A DNA stretch of 64,000 nucleotides from Lineus longissimus (lineage: Eukaryota; Nemertea; Pilidiophora; Heteronemertea; Lineidae): contig NC_088320.1 in NCBI RefSeq assembly GCF_910592395.1, positions 11,900,501 to 11,964,500 on the forward strand. Direction: 5' to 3'. Shown here in pieces: positions 1-11,027 of this stretch (position 1 is its first letter; the number at the start of each line of letters is the position of its first letter). The notes beneath the pieces are model-generated. The model saw only the letters and a program-made list of their open reading frames with translations. It was not told the origin of the DNA and did not search any database. The translations under genes were made by a program, and so were the position numbers.

Positions 1-529
1 ACTAAGATTGTGTCGTCTGCATACATCATACAAAATACAGAAGACAGAATTTCGCCTTGTTGCAGACCAGTAACACTGGTGAACTCGTTACTCATTTCAC
101 CATTTCATCTGACCGTTGAACACAAGCACTTTTGCATGGAATTTAAAATACCGAACATTTTACCTTTTATGCCGCATTTCATAAGCTTATACAATAGACC
201 TTTTTTTGTCAAACGCTCGTGAGTAATCGACAAAGCAACAGTATAACCTTTCTTTTATATTGACAGATCGCTCGACCATGCTTCTAAGTGTGAACGCTAC
301 ATCTAGTGTACCAAGTCCTGGTCTAAAAACCAGCCTGACCATTGCAAAGCATTTTCTGTCCTTGAGACCAATTCATAGGTCTGGCATTTAGCACGGAGGT
401 GAACATTTCACCTAAATTACTAATCAGAGAGATGCCACGATAATTAGTAATCTCATTAGCACCGTTTTCTTATGTAACGGCACAATAACAGCATTGCTCC
501 AAAGCTTTGGGTAGGTGCCTGTATAGTAC

Positions 530-680
530 CCCCTGGTATATGGCATGGCCTAACCCGCCGACCATGAGGGAATTCCTTTATGGCCCAGTGGTTGGCGCGT
601 TGGCCCCAGAGTGGAAGTTAAGCAACGTTGAGCGCGGTCAACCTTTGGATCGGTGACCGGCGCGTGCAATAAAGTGCCTA
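530..680 (+). repeat. SINE-like insert with tRNA-like and 5S rRNA-like parts
   Basis: Positions 580-606 resemble a tRNA A-box (TGGCCCAGTGGTTGGCGCG). Positions 612-660 closely follow the internal control region of 5S rRNA genes, with an AAGTTAAGCAACGTTG stretch and then TTTGGATCGGTGACCGG. The insert interrupts the LINE reading frame. In copies 2 and 3 the same insert is internally deleted (21270-21345 and 42850-42935). A tRNA/5S fusion head is known from some animal SINEs; the identification here is by recall only. Confidence 0.5.
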
Positions 681-717
681 CAGAGAACACACGATTAAAT
701 AACTTATTTAAGACCGG

Positions 718-878
718 TGTGCAAGGGATAGGAGTCCTAGGGCTGATAGTCCGTGTAACAATAGCCCGCATTGTTGAATGTTTTGGTTAGGGTTAGCGGT
801 ACAATAGATCATGCTGCTTAATTGATCAAATGCAATGCTACCGGACTATGACTCCAGTGGTCTATATCCGCTGTCACA
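718..878. mobile_element. 161-bp MITE flanked by CCGG (Ginger1-like), copy 1 LINE
   Basis: The element begins TGTGCAAGG and ends CTGTCACA, and CCGG lies directly on both sides (714-717 and 879-882). Copies 2 and 3 have the empty site, ACCGGTAACAAC, at the same place (around 21711 and 43321). TGT...ACA ends with a CCGG target duplication are the reported signature of Ginger1 DNA transposons. There is no coding capacity, so it must have been moved in trans. Confidence 0.75.
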
Positions 879-1617
879 CCGGTAACAACATTACATTGTT
901 TTCCAGTATACATTCATTTAGGATACTGTCCTCCGCGGGAGCCTTATTTCTATCCAACTTATAGCGATAGCGCTAAGAAGATCAGCATCACTAAAGATAG
1001 CTCAGGCGTGTTGACTAAGTAAGTCAAGTTCGCTGCTATTTTATTTTCTACCTGAAGTTGTCATGGAACTCATTAGCGGCCAGTGTGTTACGGGGTACGG
1101 CTTCTTTCCATTTTAGAATTTTGAAATATTTTCTAGGATTGCGTTTTTTCAGCACCTACATTGAAAGAGACAGTCCACTTAAACTCCCTTTTCTTAGCTA
1201 GTAACAGTTCGTAGGCGGGCTTAGACCGGCTTCTTTTGAACTCCTTTAGCGCAGCCTTGTTGAATTTCATTTTATCATAACATTCGCGTTTGAACCAGTT
1301 GGCAGCGTCTCCTAACGAAAACACAAGAGTACACCTTTCAGGAAAAATACGTGTCCCCAATTGGCTGTCATGCGGTAGTAACGAGATCGACATAATGATT
1401 GACTCCCAATTCATTCGCTGGAATGAGCTGTAGGTCTTCTGTAAGTTTTTTTTATTGTGTTCTCAAGGTCATTTTAAAATTGATTAGCATGTGCATCGTC
1501 CCGTGCCACTCGATCATACGAAGTGCGAGCTTTGCAATTATTGATAGGAGTGGCAGCTTTAGAATTAACACCAGTAATAAAACAGCTAATTGGAGCATGG
1601 TTAGATGTTGTGCTTAG

Positions 1618-2129
1618 GTCAACCGCTTTGAATGACTCGACGAAACTAGTGCCATGATGGACGTGCCATTATGGGTAAAGCATGTGAACTTTCAACTATC
1701 GGGGTTTGAATCTCCATTCAGAATTGACAAGCCGCACGAGCCACATAAATAAAGAAGACTTCCACCCTGAGCATTCACATTCATAACTCTTCAGAACTCC
1801 TGTCCTCGGAAAGTGAATGATCAGAGAATTCTTCTTCTTTTCGGCGTTCGCCCGGCACTTGGAGCTGATTTTCTCCAGAGAGCATTCTTGTTCCAAAGCA
1901 GGATGACTGTTTATGCGTGACACTACGGTTATGCGCCAATTGGGTTTTTTGGCCTAGTGAATCCGACTTCGGCGAAAGGCTGAGTCCACGCGAGCTACTC
2001 ATGTTTCACTTGGCGGGGTCTTGAACCTGCCCTTGCATAGACGCAAGATACAAGGAACCTCGGTTTTAATGTCTCATTCGAAGGACTGTGAAGAGCCAGG
2101 AATTTTAGATCCTTGAAAAGCCACGCCGG
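1618..2129. other. No convincing gene; decayed transposon-like DNA
   Basis: This is the sequence upstream of the LINE fragment, shared by all three copies (22451-23014 and 44051-44577). Short minus-strand frames exist (for example 1696-1923) but they shift between copies. Copy 2 carries a small internal tandem repeat here, with the GCCAATTGGGTTTATTGGCC-like segment duplicated near 22765-22860. I see no recognised domain. Confidence 0.5.
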
Positions 2130-2302
2130 TGTACCAACGATAGCAGTCCTAGGATTAGTTGTCCCCAAAACAAAACATTGGTATTGTCAACGGTTATGGT
2201 CAGGGTTAGTCGTATACTCGTAAATAGAGAACACCAAGCCTTAATCAGCTTTTACAATAGAAAGCGGACTATGGTTCCATGAGGACTTTGATTGCGATCA
2301 CA
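2130..2302. mobile_element. 173-bp MITE flanked by CCGG (Ginger1-like), copy 1
   Basis: It starts TGTACCAACG and ends GCGATCACA, with CCGG at 2126-2129 and 2303-2306. It belongs to a subfamily different in length from the 161-bp element but has the same termini and target. It includes a telomere-like AGGGTTAG segment. Orthologous copies lie at 23015-23187 and 44578-44750, so the insertion predates the segmental duplication. Confidence 0.72.
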
Positions 2303-2439
2303 CCGGTTCATCCAGAAATACAATTTGGGTTCTCCCCGAATCGAAACCGGCCGCGATATTTTTTTCCCAAATGACATATCCATTGCAATTGTTATTCGTA
2401 GTTCCTATTGCTCTTCTATCATAAAGAGGGCGTGGGTGC

Positions 2440-2480
2440 AGGGGACGGTAAGGGTCAGGGTTAGGGTAAGGGTTAGACGA
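2440..2480 (+). repeat. Short interstitial telomere-like (TTAGGG-type) repeat
   Basis: Degenerate GGGTCA/GGGTTAGGGTAAGGGTTAG units run for about 30 bp, with counterparts at about 23290-23325 and 44895-44930. They are too short and diverged to be a telomere and probably belong to the flanking mobile DNA. Confidence 0.55.
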
Positions 2481-2499
2481 ATTTCACCCACTCATTGCG

Positions 2500-2862
2500 G
2501 AAATATATTAACACTCGCCACTGTTTCGCCAAGCGTTTCTATGCATTATGAATCGATAGCTGTGGAAACAATCCAAACCCTCGATTACTTCCCTTCTGAT
2601 TACGTCTCTCTGTCCTCTTAAGGTCTCAAATGCAGCGACGATTCTGGAACATAAGTCATTGATATCTTGTGGAGGCAACTTGTAAACTTGGTTCTAAAGA
2701 TGTCCCCACAAAACAACCCACAGGGGGTGAGGTTCCGGGGACCTTTGTTGGCCTCTCAATCTCATAGCTGATCGCACCAAATGCATCTGCTACTTGCTTG
2801 AGGCTTCCAGTCCTCAACCACTCTGTTACCGCAAACACACGCCGCTCAGTAGTAAGCTGCAT
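2500..2862 (-). pseudogene. Mariner/Tc1-type transposase relic with internal deletion, copy 1
   Basis: The minus strand from 2862 encodes a helix-turn-helix-like start (ERRVFAVTEWLRTGSLKQV, then ADAF), as in the N-terminus of a family of mariner-like transposases. After about 40 residues the family match is lost. The stretch at about 2530-2660 reads like the C-terminal tail of the same protein family (DLCSRIVAAVETL). The catalytic centre is therefore deleted. All three copies have the same structure (23340-23700 and 44940-45311), so the deletion is older than the segmental repeat. Confidence 0.55.
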
Positions 2863-3542
2863 TTTTCTGGTCTGAGAAAATGAGCAACCTTTTTAACTTC
2901 AGGGAGGGTGCAATGAATAAACATGCAGAGGATTGCATAATTTTGAGGCCCAACAAAAGCCCTGCACTGGGCAAACAAGGTTCGATCATTACCAAAACAT
3001 CTATCTGGTGCAAGACCAGTTCTGCCATGGTTGATTGAACTGTTTCGTGCTCAATCATCTGTGACAGTAAATTTGATTTATTGGTGTCATAAGAAAGAGG
3101 ACATCATTAGGTAATAAGTGGTTGTTGCCAATTTCCAAAATGTTTAGCCATGTCCAAGAAATTAACAAATTAATCTCGGTTTCTTTTTTTTAAATACCCT
3201 GTATAATCTGGTAATTTGTTCATAAAGGATCTAGTAAGGTTGTACACATTTACAAATTATACAGATTATACAGATGCTATACACGCTTAGATTCCATATA
3301 GCATTCATTCAATTTTCTTTAACGTTTTGCTACGGAAAATGTTGTCTGTGTACTTGGAAATGACATCATCAAAATCTCGAGAAAGCAGGTCGTCCGATAG
3401 AGAATTCTATTGGCTGAACTCTCGTAGACCGTGTAAATGCAATTCATGACATATATGGATTATTGCACGTTCTGACCAACATGGACATAGCTTCAGCAAG
3501 ATTAGTGTTTTCATCATTCCATTTCATGACAATGCACATTAG
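2863..3542. other. Non-coding interval; empty site of two MITEs
   Basis: No domain is visible. Compared with copies 2 and 3, this interval lacks two insertions. One is the 190-bp TGTGACCC element (site near 3138-3142) and the other is the 363-bp GCATTCCGCG element (site near 3440-3446). This makes copy 1 the pre-insertion state for both. Confidence 0.6.
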
Positions 3543-3771
3543 CGGAACCGATAATAATTTAACTTCTGCAATCTTACGAGTTCAGTCGATTCTTCGATGT
3601 AGCGTGGCATGCTCGAATATTCATAGGTGCGTTGCTTTTTCCACCACCTACTACTTGAACGGCCATGACGGCCATAATCCAAGGTTAACCTGTCATCTTC
3701 GCAAGGATACTGCTACCAAGGGCTGGAATTGCCGTGGCCGGAGAACAAGACATCGGTTTTGGAAAAAGCAG
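3543..3771 (+). CDS. PAN/apple-like domain exon, copy 1
   Basis: The frame 3463-3855 is open, but its coding part is probably an internal exon. It has an AG acceptor at 3541-3542 and a CAG|GTAGCT donor after 3771, and enters in phase 2 and leaves in phase 0. The 76 codons contain a cysteine pattern C-x3-C-x5-C followed about 20 residues later by TCHL, with CVAF after the third Cys. That resembles PAN/apple modules of secreted or surface proteins. The C-terminal part is basic (RGRRTRHRFWKK). The 229-nt length is kept in all three copies without indels (27034-27262 and 46584-46812) although the flanks contain indels. No other exon of the gene could be identified with confidence. Confidence 0.42.
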
Positions 3772-3894
3772 GTAGCTAACTTTTCAGTTTTCATATTCGC
3801 AACCTATTTTGCAATAAATACATTATTTGATGTTATTGCGGGCACAACAAGTTAAACGCCGGTACGGTGGTGCTCTCGATCCGTCGTTGGTCAG

Positions 3895-3910
3895 CCCCCC
3901 CCCCCCCCCC
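3895..3910. repeat. Poly-C tract at a structural breakpoint
   Basis: There are sixteen C here, sixteen at 27377-27392 in copy 2 and nine at 47100-47108 in copy 3. In copy 2 the homology jumps away exactly at this tract. Confidence 0.9.
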
Positions 3911-4760
3911 TCACTCTATACTCTGAAACGTTTACCAATTTTCGGCGAACTGGTAGATATCAAAGATCACCGCGGTGTGCATGCCATGATATGGAGCTCT
4001 TTAAACGAGCTATATGGTTAGATAGTGTGTATACCGTCAACAAAAAAAGTTGACCCGGAACCAGAAAACCTCCACCCCCAGGTGAAATTTTTGCACGCGA
4101 ATCGTATACGCCGATGCACAGCAATTTACCTGCAGAGAGATTTTCTTTTTCCAAAACAATGCGGCGGGACCGATGATTTTTACGCAGAGTAGCCGCTGTT
4201 CGGTTGGAGATTTCGTCAAAACAGGGCGAATCAAAGTGTGACGATACCCTTGGGCGAATCGAAATACATTAAACAACAATCTGCAGCGCTGCCAGAGATT
4301 ACGTTTCTCTTTCCGCGAAGAAATCGTGCTTTGAATTGGCAAAAGTCCGCAAAAGATTTCGAGTCTGCTAACTTTTCCGTAGTACGCATGCGCACCAACA
4401 TGATCGGTCCGGGGCTGCCCGTTTCGACGACGATTTCGTCAATGTCATGGTGTGTGGGAGGATGTCGACGGTATACAACTATATATCCCCCCTCCCACCA
4501 CGACCACCACCACCACCACCACCACCACTACCCGAGTCTTCTCGCTCACCAGCCCTATTAACGAAGAGCTCCCTATCAAGGCATTAACATTCCCCATATT
4601 AAAATACATTATTCTCACTATGCAAAAGAGTTGGAGTTTTGATATTATCTTTAGTAATGATTTTGTAACCTTGCTGCAAATGTAGTAACGGAGATCGCGT
4701 AATGTACGTTGCATTAGATGTACCTTCTATATGTTACGTAGGTTTTCATTGTGTGTGTGT
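3911..4760. other. Non-coding segment with (CAC)n microsatellite
   Basis: The segment is shared only with copy 3 (47109-47960) and is missing from copy 2. A CCA/CAC trinucleotide run lies at 4494-4529, which makes His-, Thr- or Val-rich frames that are not genes. Overlapping frames on both strands are open in both copies, but none has a recognisable domain. Confidence 0.6.
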
Positions 4761-4776
4761 GGGGGGGGGGGGGGGG
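4751..4776. repeat. (GT)n-(G)n tract
   Basis: Five GT units are followed by sixteen G. The counterpart at 47949-47978 is the exact place where copy 3 stops matching. Confidence 0.9.
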
Positions 4777-6162
4777 TGTCAGTCGATTTTGGGGTGTAGA
4801 ACTCTTATTTCCACGTGTCTGTGATTAGAGTTGAGGAACATGCTCGACGAGGCGATCGATCATGTGCACTAAATGTACAACACAAATGACACAGTGAATA
4901 AATCGAACTGGAAAAAAGACTATGTAAGATTTTTACCAACATCGCTGTTTAAAAAGAAACCCCATTCTCGTTCTTATGCACGGCGTACATTCAAATGAGG
5001 AACAAAATGTACAGCTACACTTCAATTTTGAGAATGAATTACAGCGTCTGATGATAACTTCGACTCGCCTGAACTGGTAAACATTTCACAGTGAAAAATT
5101 CCGTGTAACAGCACAATACTATTTTGAATATCTATGCCTTAGGCGTATATAATAAAGTCGAAGACTGCAATGTTTTCATTGCAGCCATATCATGAACCGA
5201 TCCTATTTTGGAATTGCAAAATTTACTTTAAAAATGCAGATGGAATATCACTATGAAAACGTTAGTCGATTAACTGAATATCTTAATAGATAACTGTAAT
5301 CAATCCTCGGAGGTGAAGTCGGAACTGCGGAAACATCTTAAAACGGTATGAGAAAATCGATACCCTAATATCTGCGCTCTGTTACTTATTACATATATTT
5401 ATTGTATATTTGAAAAAGTATACAATGAATATTTGCAATTTTCCATCAGTATCAAATTGTTCAAACCTCGAAATTTATCGACTTATATATCTGATATCAA
5501 TCTTTTCAGTTTCACTGTTTTAGGGTGTTTCCGCCTTGTTACCCCAGATTCCGCAGTTTTCGCAGATTCCGCTGAATAGCCATGGCCGTCAGGATGGGAT
5601 GCGGAGCGGAGCGCAACCTCTTTAATTTACGGGGGAATCCAAAACAGGCATTATACGTTGATAATGGATTGATATAATCAAGATGCGTGCATTACTTATC
5701 ACGCGTGTCTAATCAAGAGAGGAGCAGCCTTCCATCTCCAACATGTCATGTATTCACTTTAAAATTTGAACATACTCTAAAACCCCGAATACAAGGAATG
5801 ATGCTCCGCCCCCAATCGCTACATTGGTTTTGAATGGGAATTGACAAATAAGTATTATTCTCTTATCAATGGCATGGGCCATGGAGTCGCATGTGTTATA
5901 ATCACGCTCTGATCTTGGCTGACATTGACAGTGAAACGAAATCAACATCACTGGTTATAGTAGGCCCATTCTTCTAATAAAAGAGACACATTGTGTCGTT
6001 TCTTTAGAATTGATATTGAGGTTCTAGAATTCCTCTTCCATTGTAATGATTGGTGGCGGAGCCTCATTCCTTGTATTAGAGGTATTCATCCTTTATAACC
6101 CGAACACTACATTCAGAGATGTCATATACATATCTTAACTTTCAACCGAAACGCCGAACTAG
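4777..6162. other. Non-coding interval
   Basis: AT-rich, with no frame over 70 codons and no domain. The part 4777-5763 has no counterpart elsewhere in the window; 5764-6162 corresponds to 27451-27858. Confidence 0.6.
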
Positions 6163-7272
6163 CAGAGGGGCAACTATCGGTCGTACCGTGATGTAAGGAT
6201 CTATGGCAAATTCCCAGCATGGGCGGCATCGGTATTTTACCACACGAAGTTAAGGGCCGTAGTCACGGTGGCCTCTTTTCATTACACCTTGATCTCTCAT
6301 CGTAATGTCTACGTCTTCAGCCAAGAGACTATAAGTGGAGATTTTAGAATGACATCTAATTTTCATTTTTACGAGCTCACCTACATTGCTGGCGAATTTG
6401 ACGATGATGTAATAGGTGTTAGCACTCGTCGTGGACGGAAGTCTGCCTATGAAAAATTTCGAGCATTTCTATTCGATTTGAATGGAAAAGGTTATTGCCG
6501 AAAATTGATTTTACCGTATGATGAACTTAAGAAAAGCGTCGGTCCGAGAAATTCGACGTTCGAATATTTCAAAATGGTTTCATGCGGTGAGAATGTTTTC
6601 TTAGAGATGACCTTTCGATGCAAATTTAAGAAGCACAAGTACAGGGAAAAAACCCTTTCTATATCTTGGTTAGATTGGTATAAAATAGTAAACGTAGGGT
6701 TCGTTCTTAAACTTCAGTATATAAAAGGCCTAAAAGGGGAGCGCTACTCTTTCATGTCTGACGCCGACAGAGCTAAATCACTTAATATGGATAACATCAT
6801 CCTAGAAGATATCAAATGTGATTTAAATGGTTATATCTATAAATCATCAGGCAGCGCACATCCAATCACCATCTTAGAAAAACCGTACGAGCATAATACA
6901 TCCACGTCGATTATCTTTCGTGGTGATTTCTTCAGAAAATTTGGAGACTTTCCAATTGTGTCTTTGCTCGGGTCTCATAACGTTGTCATTGAGGTTCATC
7001 GGTCGAAGGTTGTCATCAACGTCATTCTAAGTGACCCTACGGAGAACTACAAGTTTCATTCTAAGAAACACGCTAAATTAATTTTTATGTTAAACTTGGA
7101 GCCATGCCTTGACCAATCAGATGTTAAAGCTAGGCCTACGTTATTGATGACATTAGATGCCCAGTTTGTCTCATATTATATGCTTATTGTTGATGCGAAT
7201 GAAAGAATAATCGCCTGGCCAAAATTTGGTTCTAGTAATAAGCAGTTGACGGCGAAAGCATTTATTGTGTGA
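6163..7272 (+). CDS. Unrecognised long ORF, copy 1 (307 aa from first ATG)
   Basis: The frame opens after a stop at 6160 and ends at a TGA before an A-run at 7272. The first in-frame ATG is at 6349, giving 307 residues. About 60 codons upstream are also open and conserved in copy 2, including a GTG at 6268, so the real start may be a spliced upstream exon. A possible acceptor (TCTTCAG) ends at 6320. I recognise no family. The protein is rich in alternating hydrophobic/charged beta-like segments and aromatic residues, with scattered Cys and no signal peptide or membrane helix. The second copy (27859-28968) differs at roughly 34 positions with no indel and no stop, and most differences change the amino acid. 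It lies downstream of the PAN-like exon in the same orientation, but no link between them can be shown. Confidence 0.55.
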   Translation, partial: QRGNYRSYRDVRIYGKFPAWAASVFYHTKLRAVVTVASFHYTLISHRNVYVFSQETISGDFRMTSNFHFYELTYIAGEFDDDVIGVSTRRGRKSAYEKFRAFLFDLNGKGYCRKLILPYDELKKSVGPRNSTFEYFKMVSCGENVFLEMTFRCKFKKHKYREKTLSISWLDWYKIVNVGFVLKLQYIKGLKGERYSFMSDADRAKSLNMDNIILEDIKCDLNGYIYKSSGSAHPITILEKPYEHNTSTSIIFRGDFFRKFGDFPIVSLLGSHNVVIEVHRSKVVINVILSDPTENYKFHSKKHAKLIFMLNLEPCLDQSDVKARPTLLMTLDAQFVSYYMLIVDANERIIAWPKFGSSNKQLTAKAFIV

Positions 7273-10200
7273 AAAAAAAAGTATTTTGTGTTTTAACTGA
7301 ACTGCGTGAACAAAACTCCCATTTAATGTAATACATGAAGCTGAGTAAAGGAAACCACTTGAAAATATAAATGATAGTAGGTTTTGAACAGTAAAAGCCT
7401 CCGATTAAAATAAGTTCTTGATGTGAGCAGTTTCGGGGACGGTTGCGAAATCCTCACTTTTACTTTTATCCCGTGAATTGCATCACAATTTAGCATGTAT
7501 TGTATCATACAACCTAAGTCAGACCATCAACCTTGATCCTGGCCGGCTTTAAACATCCCTCAGTATTTGTCACCGATCATTTCATTCATAGCAATGTTCC
7601 CTCGTCTTTATCGTGACAGGACCTCTTAAAGGCAACGACTCCTGCTTTTATGATTGCATGACATGTACAGATCCTCAAAGAGGAGACTTAAAGCTCCGCA
7701 TTAAATCAAGTTTGATCAAAATTGAAGCACCCAGTCAGAGATAAAGCAAGATTAACTGTTTTGTTTACATGTTATGTAACAGCCTTGGTTAGGTTTCTAA
7801 GTGAAGTCAGGCGGCAAGTTTACTGACATAGATCAGACTGATGTTTGATTTCTTACTATAATGGTATAAATTTGTCTGTATTACCTTACCTTTTTATAGG
7901 GTATATCGAATGTCAATGAAAAACTGACTTCATATATCAATTTTAAGAGCATTCATTGATATTTGTCCTCCCAAGTAGGGCAATAGCCTGATCTACATCA
8001 CAACTTTTGCTGAACCCGCCGCCTGGCTCTGACAAGCCAGTTGCTGGCCTGATTAGGTAATCAAGTTGTCAAACACATCTTCAAAATGGATGGAGCTAAT
8101 TGCATTGGGTTTTCTGTATTGTATAAAGTGTTAGGTACACTTTTGAAATCGTCTTACAGCAGAAAATGGCAAAATACCTGGAGTTATGGCCTTTAAGGAA
8201 GGTGATAATACAGACATTGTACAGCTCCGAAGGGACAAGATTTTAGACTGTTAATGGTAATAATGCGAAACTTTCTCAAAGTAATTATGGTTTATATCTA
8301 TAATTCAAAGCCAGACTAGACATCGGTTCTTTCCACTTTTCAAAAACACGCAAGACATGGTTGCATGAAAAAACTTCATTGATAATTTGGCTGATAAGAC
8401 TTTTCATACTCAACTATGTCTTGTAGTTGAACTTACACATGCGATAAGCAGGACCGTCTCGTTTGAAAGACGTGACCGTCCTTCGAATGAGATTCTGCTC
8501 TCGGTCTGGTTAGCGAGAGAGATATGGTGAAAACAGTTCGACGACTAGACTTTTATTGCCTGCAGCTCTATACGTGTAATTGGGAATTAAAATTGAAAGA
8601 ATGCATTATTCGGAGGTTTCAGCTTGCATCTTCTTCAAGCTCAAAATCTCAATATGGTTAAGCTCAAAATTACAATATGGTTACATAGCTGCTAGCTATG
8701 ATCCAGGTCAGATTACTAGAACCGACTGGACAAGAACGGATTATGACTTTGTACTTTCAGGGCGGTTGTTAAGATGATTACATTGAATTCATGCGAGGGT
8801 GGCGGTCCTTTTGGAGAATGTGCATGCGTGGACGTCAGGCTGTTCTCTCAATTGTAATTGACACCAATTTCGAAATGCGTTTGGAAGGCTCCTTTCAAAT
8901 AATACTAATTGATGCTGTAGACCGCCGGAGATGCCGTGATCTCATCTTTCTGCGGTAATTCGATTCATTTATGTGATGAATACAGGTCAGTAGCAGCAAT
9001 CGCTCCAAGCAATCAAAGGAATGGGCGGCATTTATTGCAATATGTTTGTTGTTGTTCTTCTTCTGGTTCTTCTTCTTCTTCATCAGTTAACGATTTTTTC
9101 TGAACGTAATTGATGCTTTTCATCGACGCATGGAGAGCTAACTCGGGTCACATCGGAGTCAACATCGGAAATCCTTTTTTTGTGCAATTTATTGATTGAA
9201 ACTACTTATGTAGAATAGGAGATGACTGGACAGCCGACAGCTTGGTAATATTGCCCTTAATAATGCCAATAGTCCTTTAAGGCCACCTCAAACCGAAAAT
9301 TTCAAACAAGACCCCACAAATCGCTAATGACCACGAATTTTTTTAAACACTTCTTATAGGTTTAATCCAAAAATACCGGTTTTCATGTGAATGACTAAAG
9401 TAATTACTGCTCGAGAAAAATGTGATTTGACCGTCGGGTTGCAAAGCCAATCCGCTTAAACCAAGGAAACTTTGAAAGCTACCTAAGCAAGTATATGCTG
9501 CTTGTTTGTTTTGGTTTCGATTCGTATGTCTTATGTTGCGTTGTGGGCGATCGATTTATAGATATACGGAAAACATTTCTTATATAAAAGTTCAAGTCTA
9601 ATTTCATACAAGTTTTATATAAAATTCATATAAAAACCAGTACATGTATATGCATTCTATATAAAATTGATGTATTCATGTGTGTATAGTCTATTCATTC
9701 ATTTACCTGTTCCACTACCTAACCCATATACTGTATTCTCCCACTTAAAGCTGAACTGCATGCACAAAACAAGAGCGTCCCATATGGCAATAGTAAGAAA
9801 TTCAAACGATCGAAAGGTCCTTCTGAATACGGCCTGAAACATGATAGACCTCCAATGCTTCGATGCGCTTGATTTCACAAACCAGCAAGTTACGAACTTA
9901 GTACAACAAATGCCGCGAGCATAGTGGGTGGCAGCACCAGACGGAGGAAGTAGTTCGCCTAGGGTTTTTTCGACACCCTCCGCACGGACTCCACACGTTC
10001 CGGAACACTCACTTACTTGTTAATCTGCAGTGATTAACCCGTTTTTATTGCAGTAAAGAAATGTTAATCGGGATTTTATATTATATTTTATATTTGCCCC
10101 GGGTATTCATATAGGGAGCTGTGCGCTACTTTGCGCACAGCGCTTGGGTCGAGTGAGGCGGTTTTGTTATTATGTGACGTGTATCACGTGATGAATTCCC

Positions 10201-10455
10201 ATACGGTACTTCGAAAAAAATTAAGAGCTATTAACAACGTAAGGTGAAAGAGTACGACCAAAATAAAGGGGGAAAATTGCGGATATGGATGAATGTTTTA
10301 AACATATAGTGACCCCAATACTTTCCCGGCTTATTTTCGTGTAATCCCACACTATTGATTTAATAGATGACCCCATATGCAAATTCAACCTGCTGAAATG
10401 GCCCCATATATAGAGAGTACAAAAAAATGCTATTTCTCCGAGATCGCTGCAAAGT
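7273..10455. other. Non-coding interval with small microsatellite
   Basis: No frame has recognisable domains. A TTC/TTG-rich run at 9047-9082 makes a Lys/Asn-rich minus-strand frame that is not a gene. AT-rich sequence lies at 9570-9680. The counterpart is 28969-32436 in copy 2, which has an extra block of about 200 bp near 31135-31347. Confidence 0.6.
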
Positions 10456-11027
10456 TTACCCATTTAACCCGGCGAGGACCATCTCCATATCAACCACGAC
10501 TTTCAGGAAACATTTCGAGGTCATCCGATCTGAACTGACGGAGGAGATGTGTGACAAAACTATTTCAGCTCTACGTCCATTATAGTAGTGATGTCTGACC
10601 GTCAATGACAACACTGATGACGTCAGGTACATGTCCCGTACTACAACCACGGACTTGTAATCTATGCCAATACTCACTCACACATTGTCTGGAGCATCCG
10701 CCTGAAGCTGCCGAATGACGTCACCATCTGGTGCCAAGCCTCTGAAGTTGATCTCGGCTCGTCCTTTTCGTCCGTCTGTCGTAACTACTAGAGTCACCGT
10801 GCATCCAAGTTTTGGGTTGCCTCGAGATGATCTAATGTCAACATTCCTAGTCGCTTCCATTGTTGATCTTGGCACCATATAAAAAAACACGAACGTCTCA
10901 TTCATGTTCATGATGACATAAAAATCAGCGTCTCTGATGAGGTCGGCAAACTCTCCCCGGTATGATCGAAATGTTAGACATGGAATAAAGGTCTCAGGAA
11001 CAATAATACTGATATTGTTAAAGGCAT
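10456..11027 (-). pseudogene. Broken copy of the secreted-protein gene (copy 1)
   Basis: This is the counterpart of the open gene at 32437-32943. The ATG (complement of 11025-11027) is kept. A one-base loss after the hydrophobic leader (near 10980) shifts the frame into a stop. A second lesion changes an Arg codon CGA to TGA at about 10678-10680. Downstream of the conserved AEIV motif the two copies also diverge by an indel. Copy 1 is therefore a pseudogene unless the assembly is wrong at both places. Confidence 0.7.

Larger units (their letters stand above)
1..1617 (-). pseudogene. Non-LTR retrotransposon (LINE) reverse transcriptase relic, copy 1
   Basis: Translating the minus strand gives pieces of a LINE ORF2 in the correct order. 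At 1133-1414 there is the linker after the endonuclease, with a WFKREC motif followed by a basic YELL-containing helix. Near 900-960 is the RNKAP motif that begins the RT domain, near 380-440 the NYRG-type block, then a CFVDYS block and a GLQQGE block, and the YADD catalytic box at 12-23. Stops and frameshifts interrupt it throughout, and part of the domain between GLQQGE and YADD is missing. A SINE-like piece (about 530-680) and a CCGG-flanked MITE (718-878) have inserted into it. The 3' part lies outside the window. The motif order resembles CR1/L2/Jockey-group elements, but the clade cannot be fixed by eye. Confidence 0.8.

Noticed and set aside
2440-2480. True telomere or internal telomeric array
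   Set aside because: Only a few degenerate TTAGGG-type units, repeated in each segmental copy and adjacent to a MITE.
4037-4342. 100-codon minus-strand frame conserved at 47235-47540
   Set aside because: It is open in both copies but overlaps another open frame, ends without any recognised motif, and the copies are too similar for openness to be informative.
4445-4714. Poly-His, poly-Thr and poly-Val frames around 4445-4714 and 47643-47912
   Set aside because: They are translations of a CAC/CCA trinucleotide microsatellite in different frames, with no supporting domain.
8895-9083. Identical Lys/Asn-rich minus-strand frame in both copies (also 30623-30811)
   Set aside because: It starts in a TTC/TTG microsatellite; the identity reflects the segmental duplication, not a gene.
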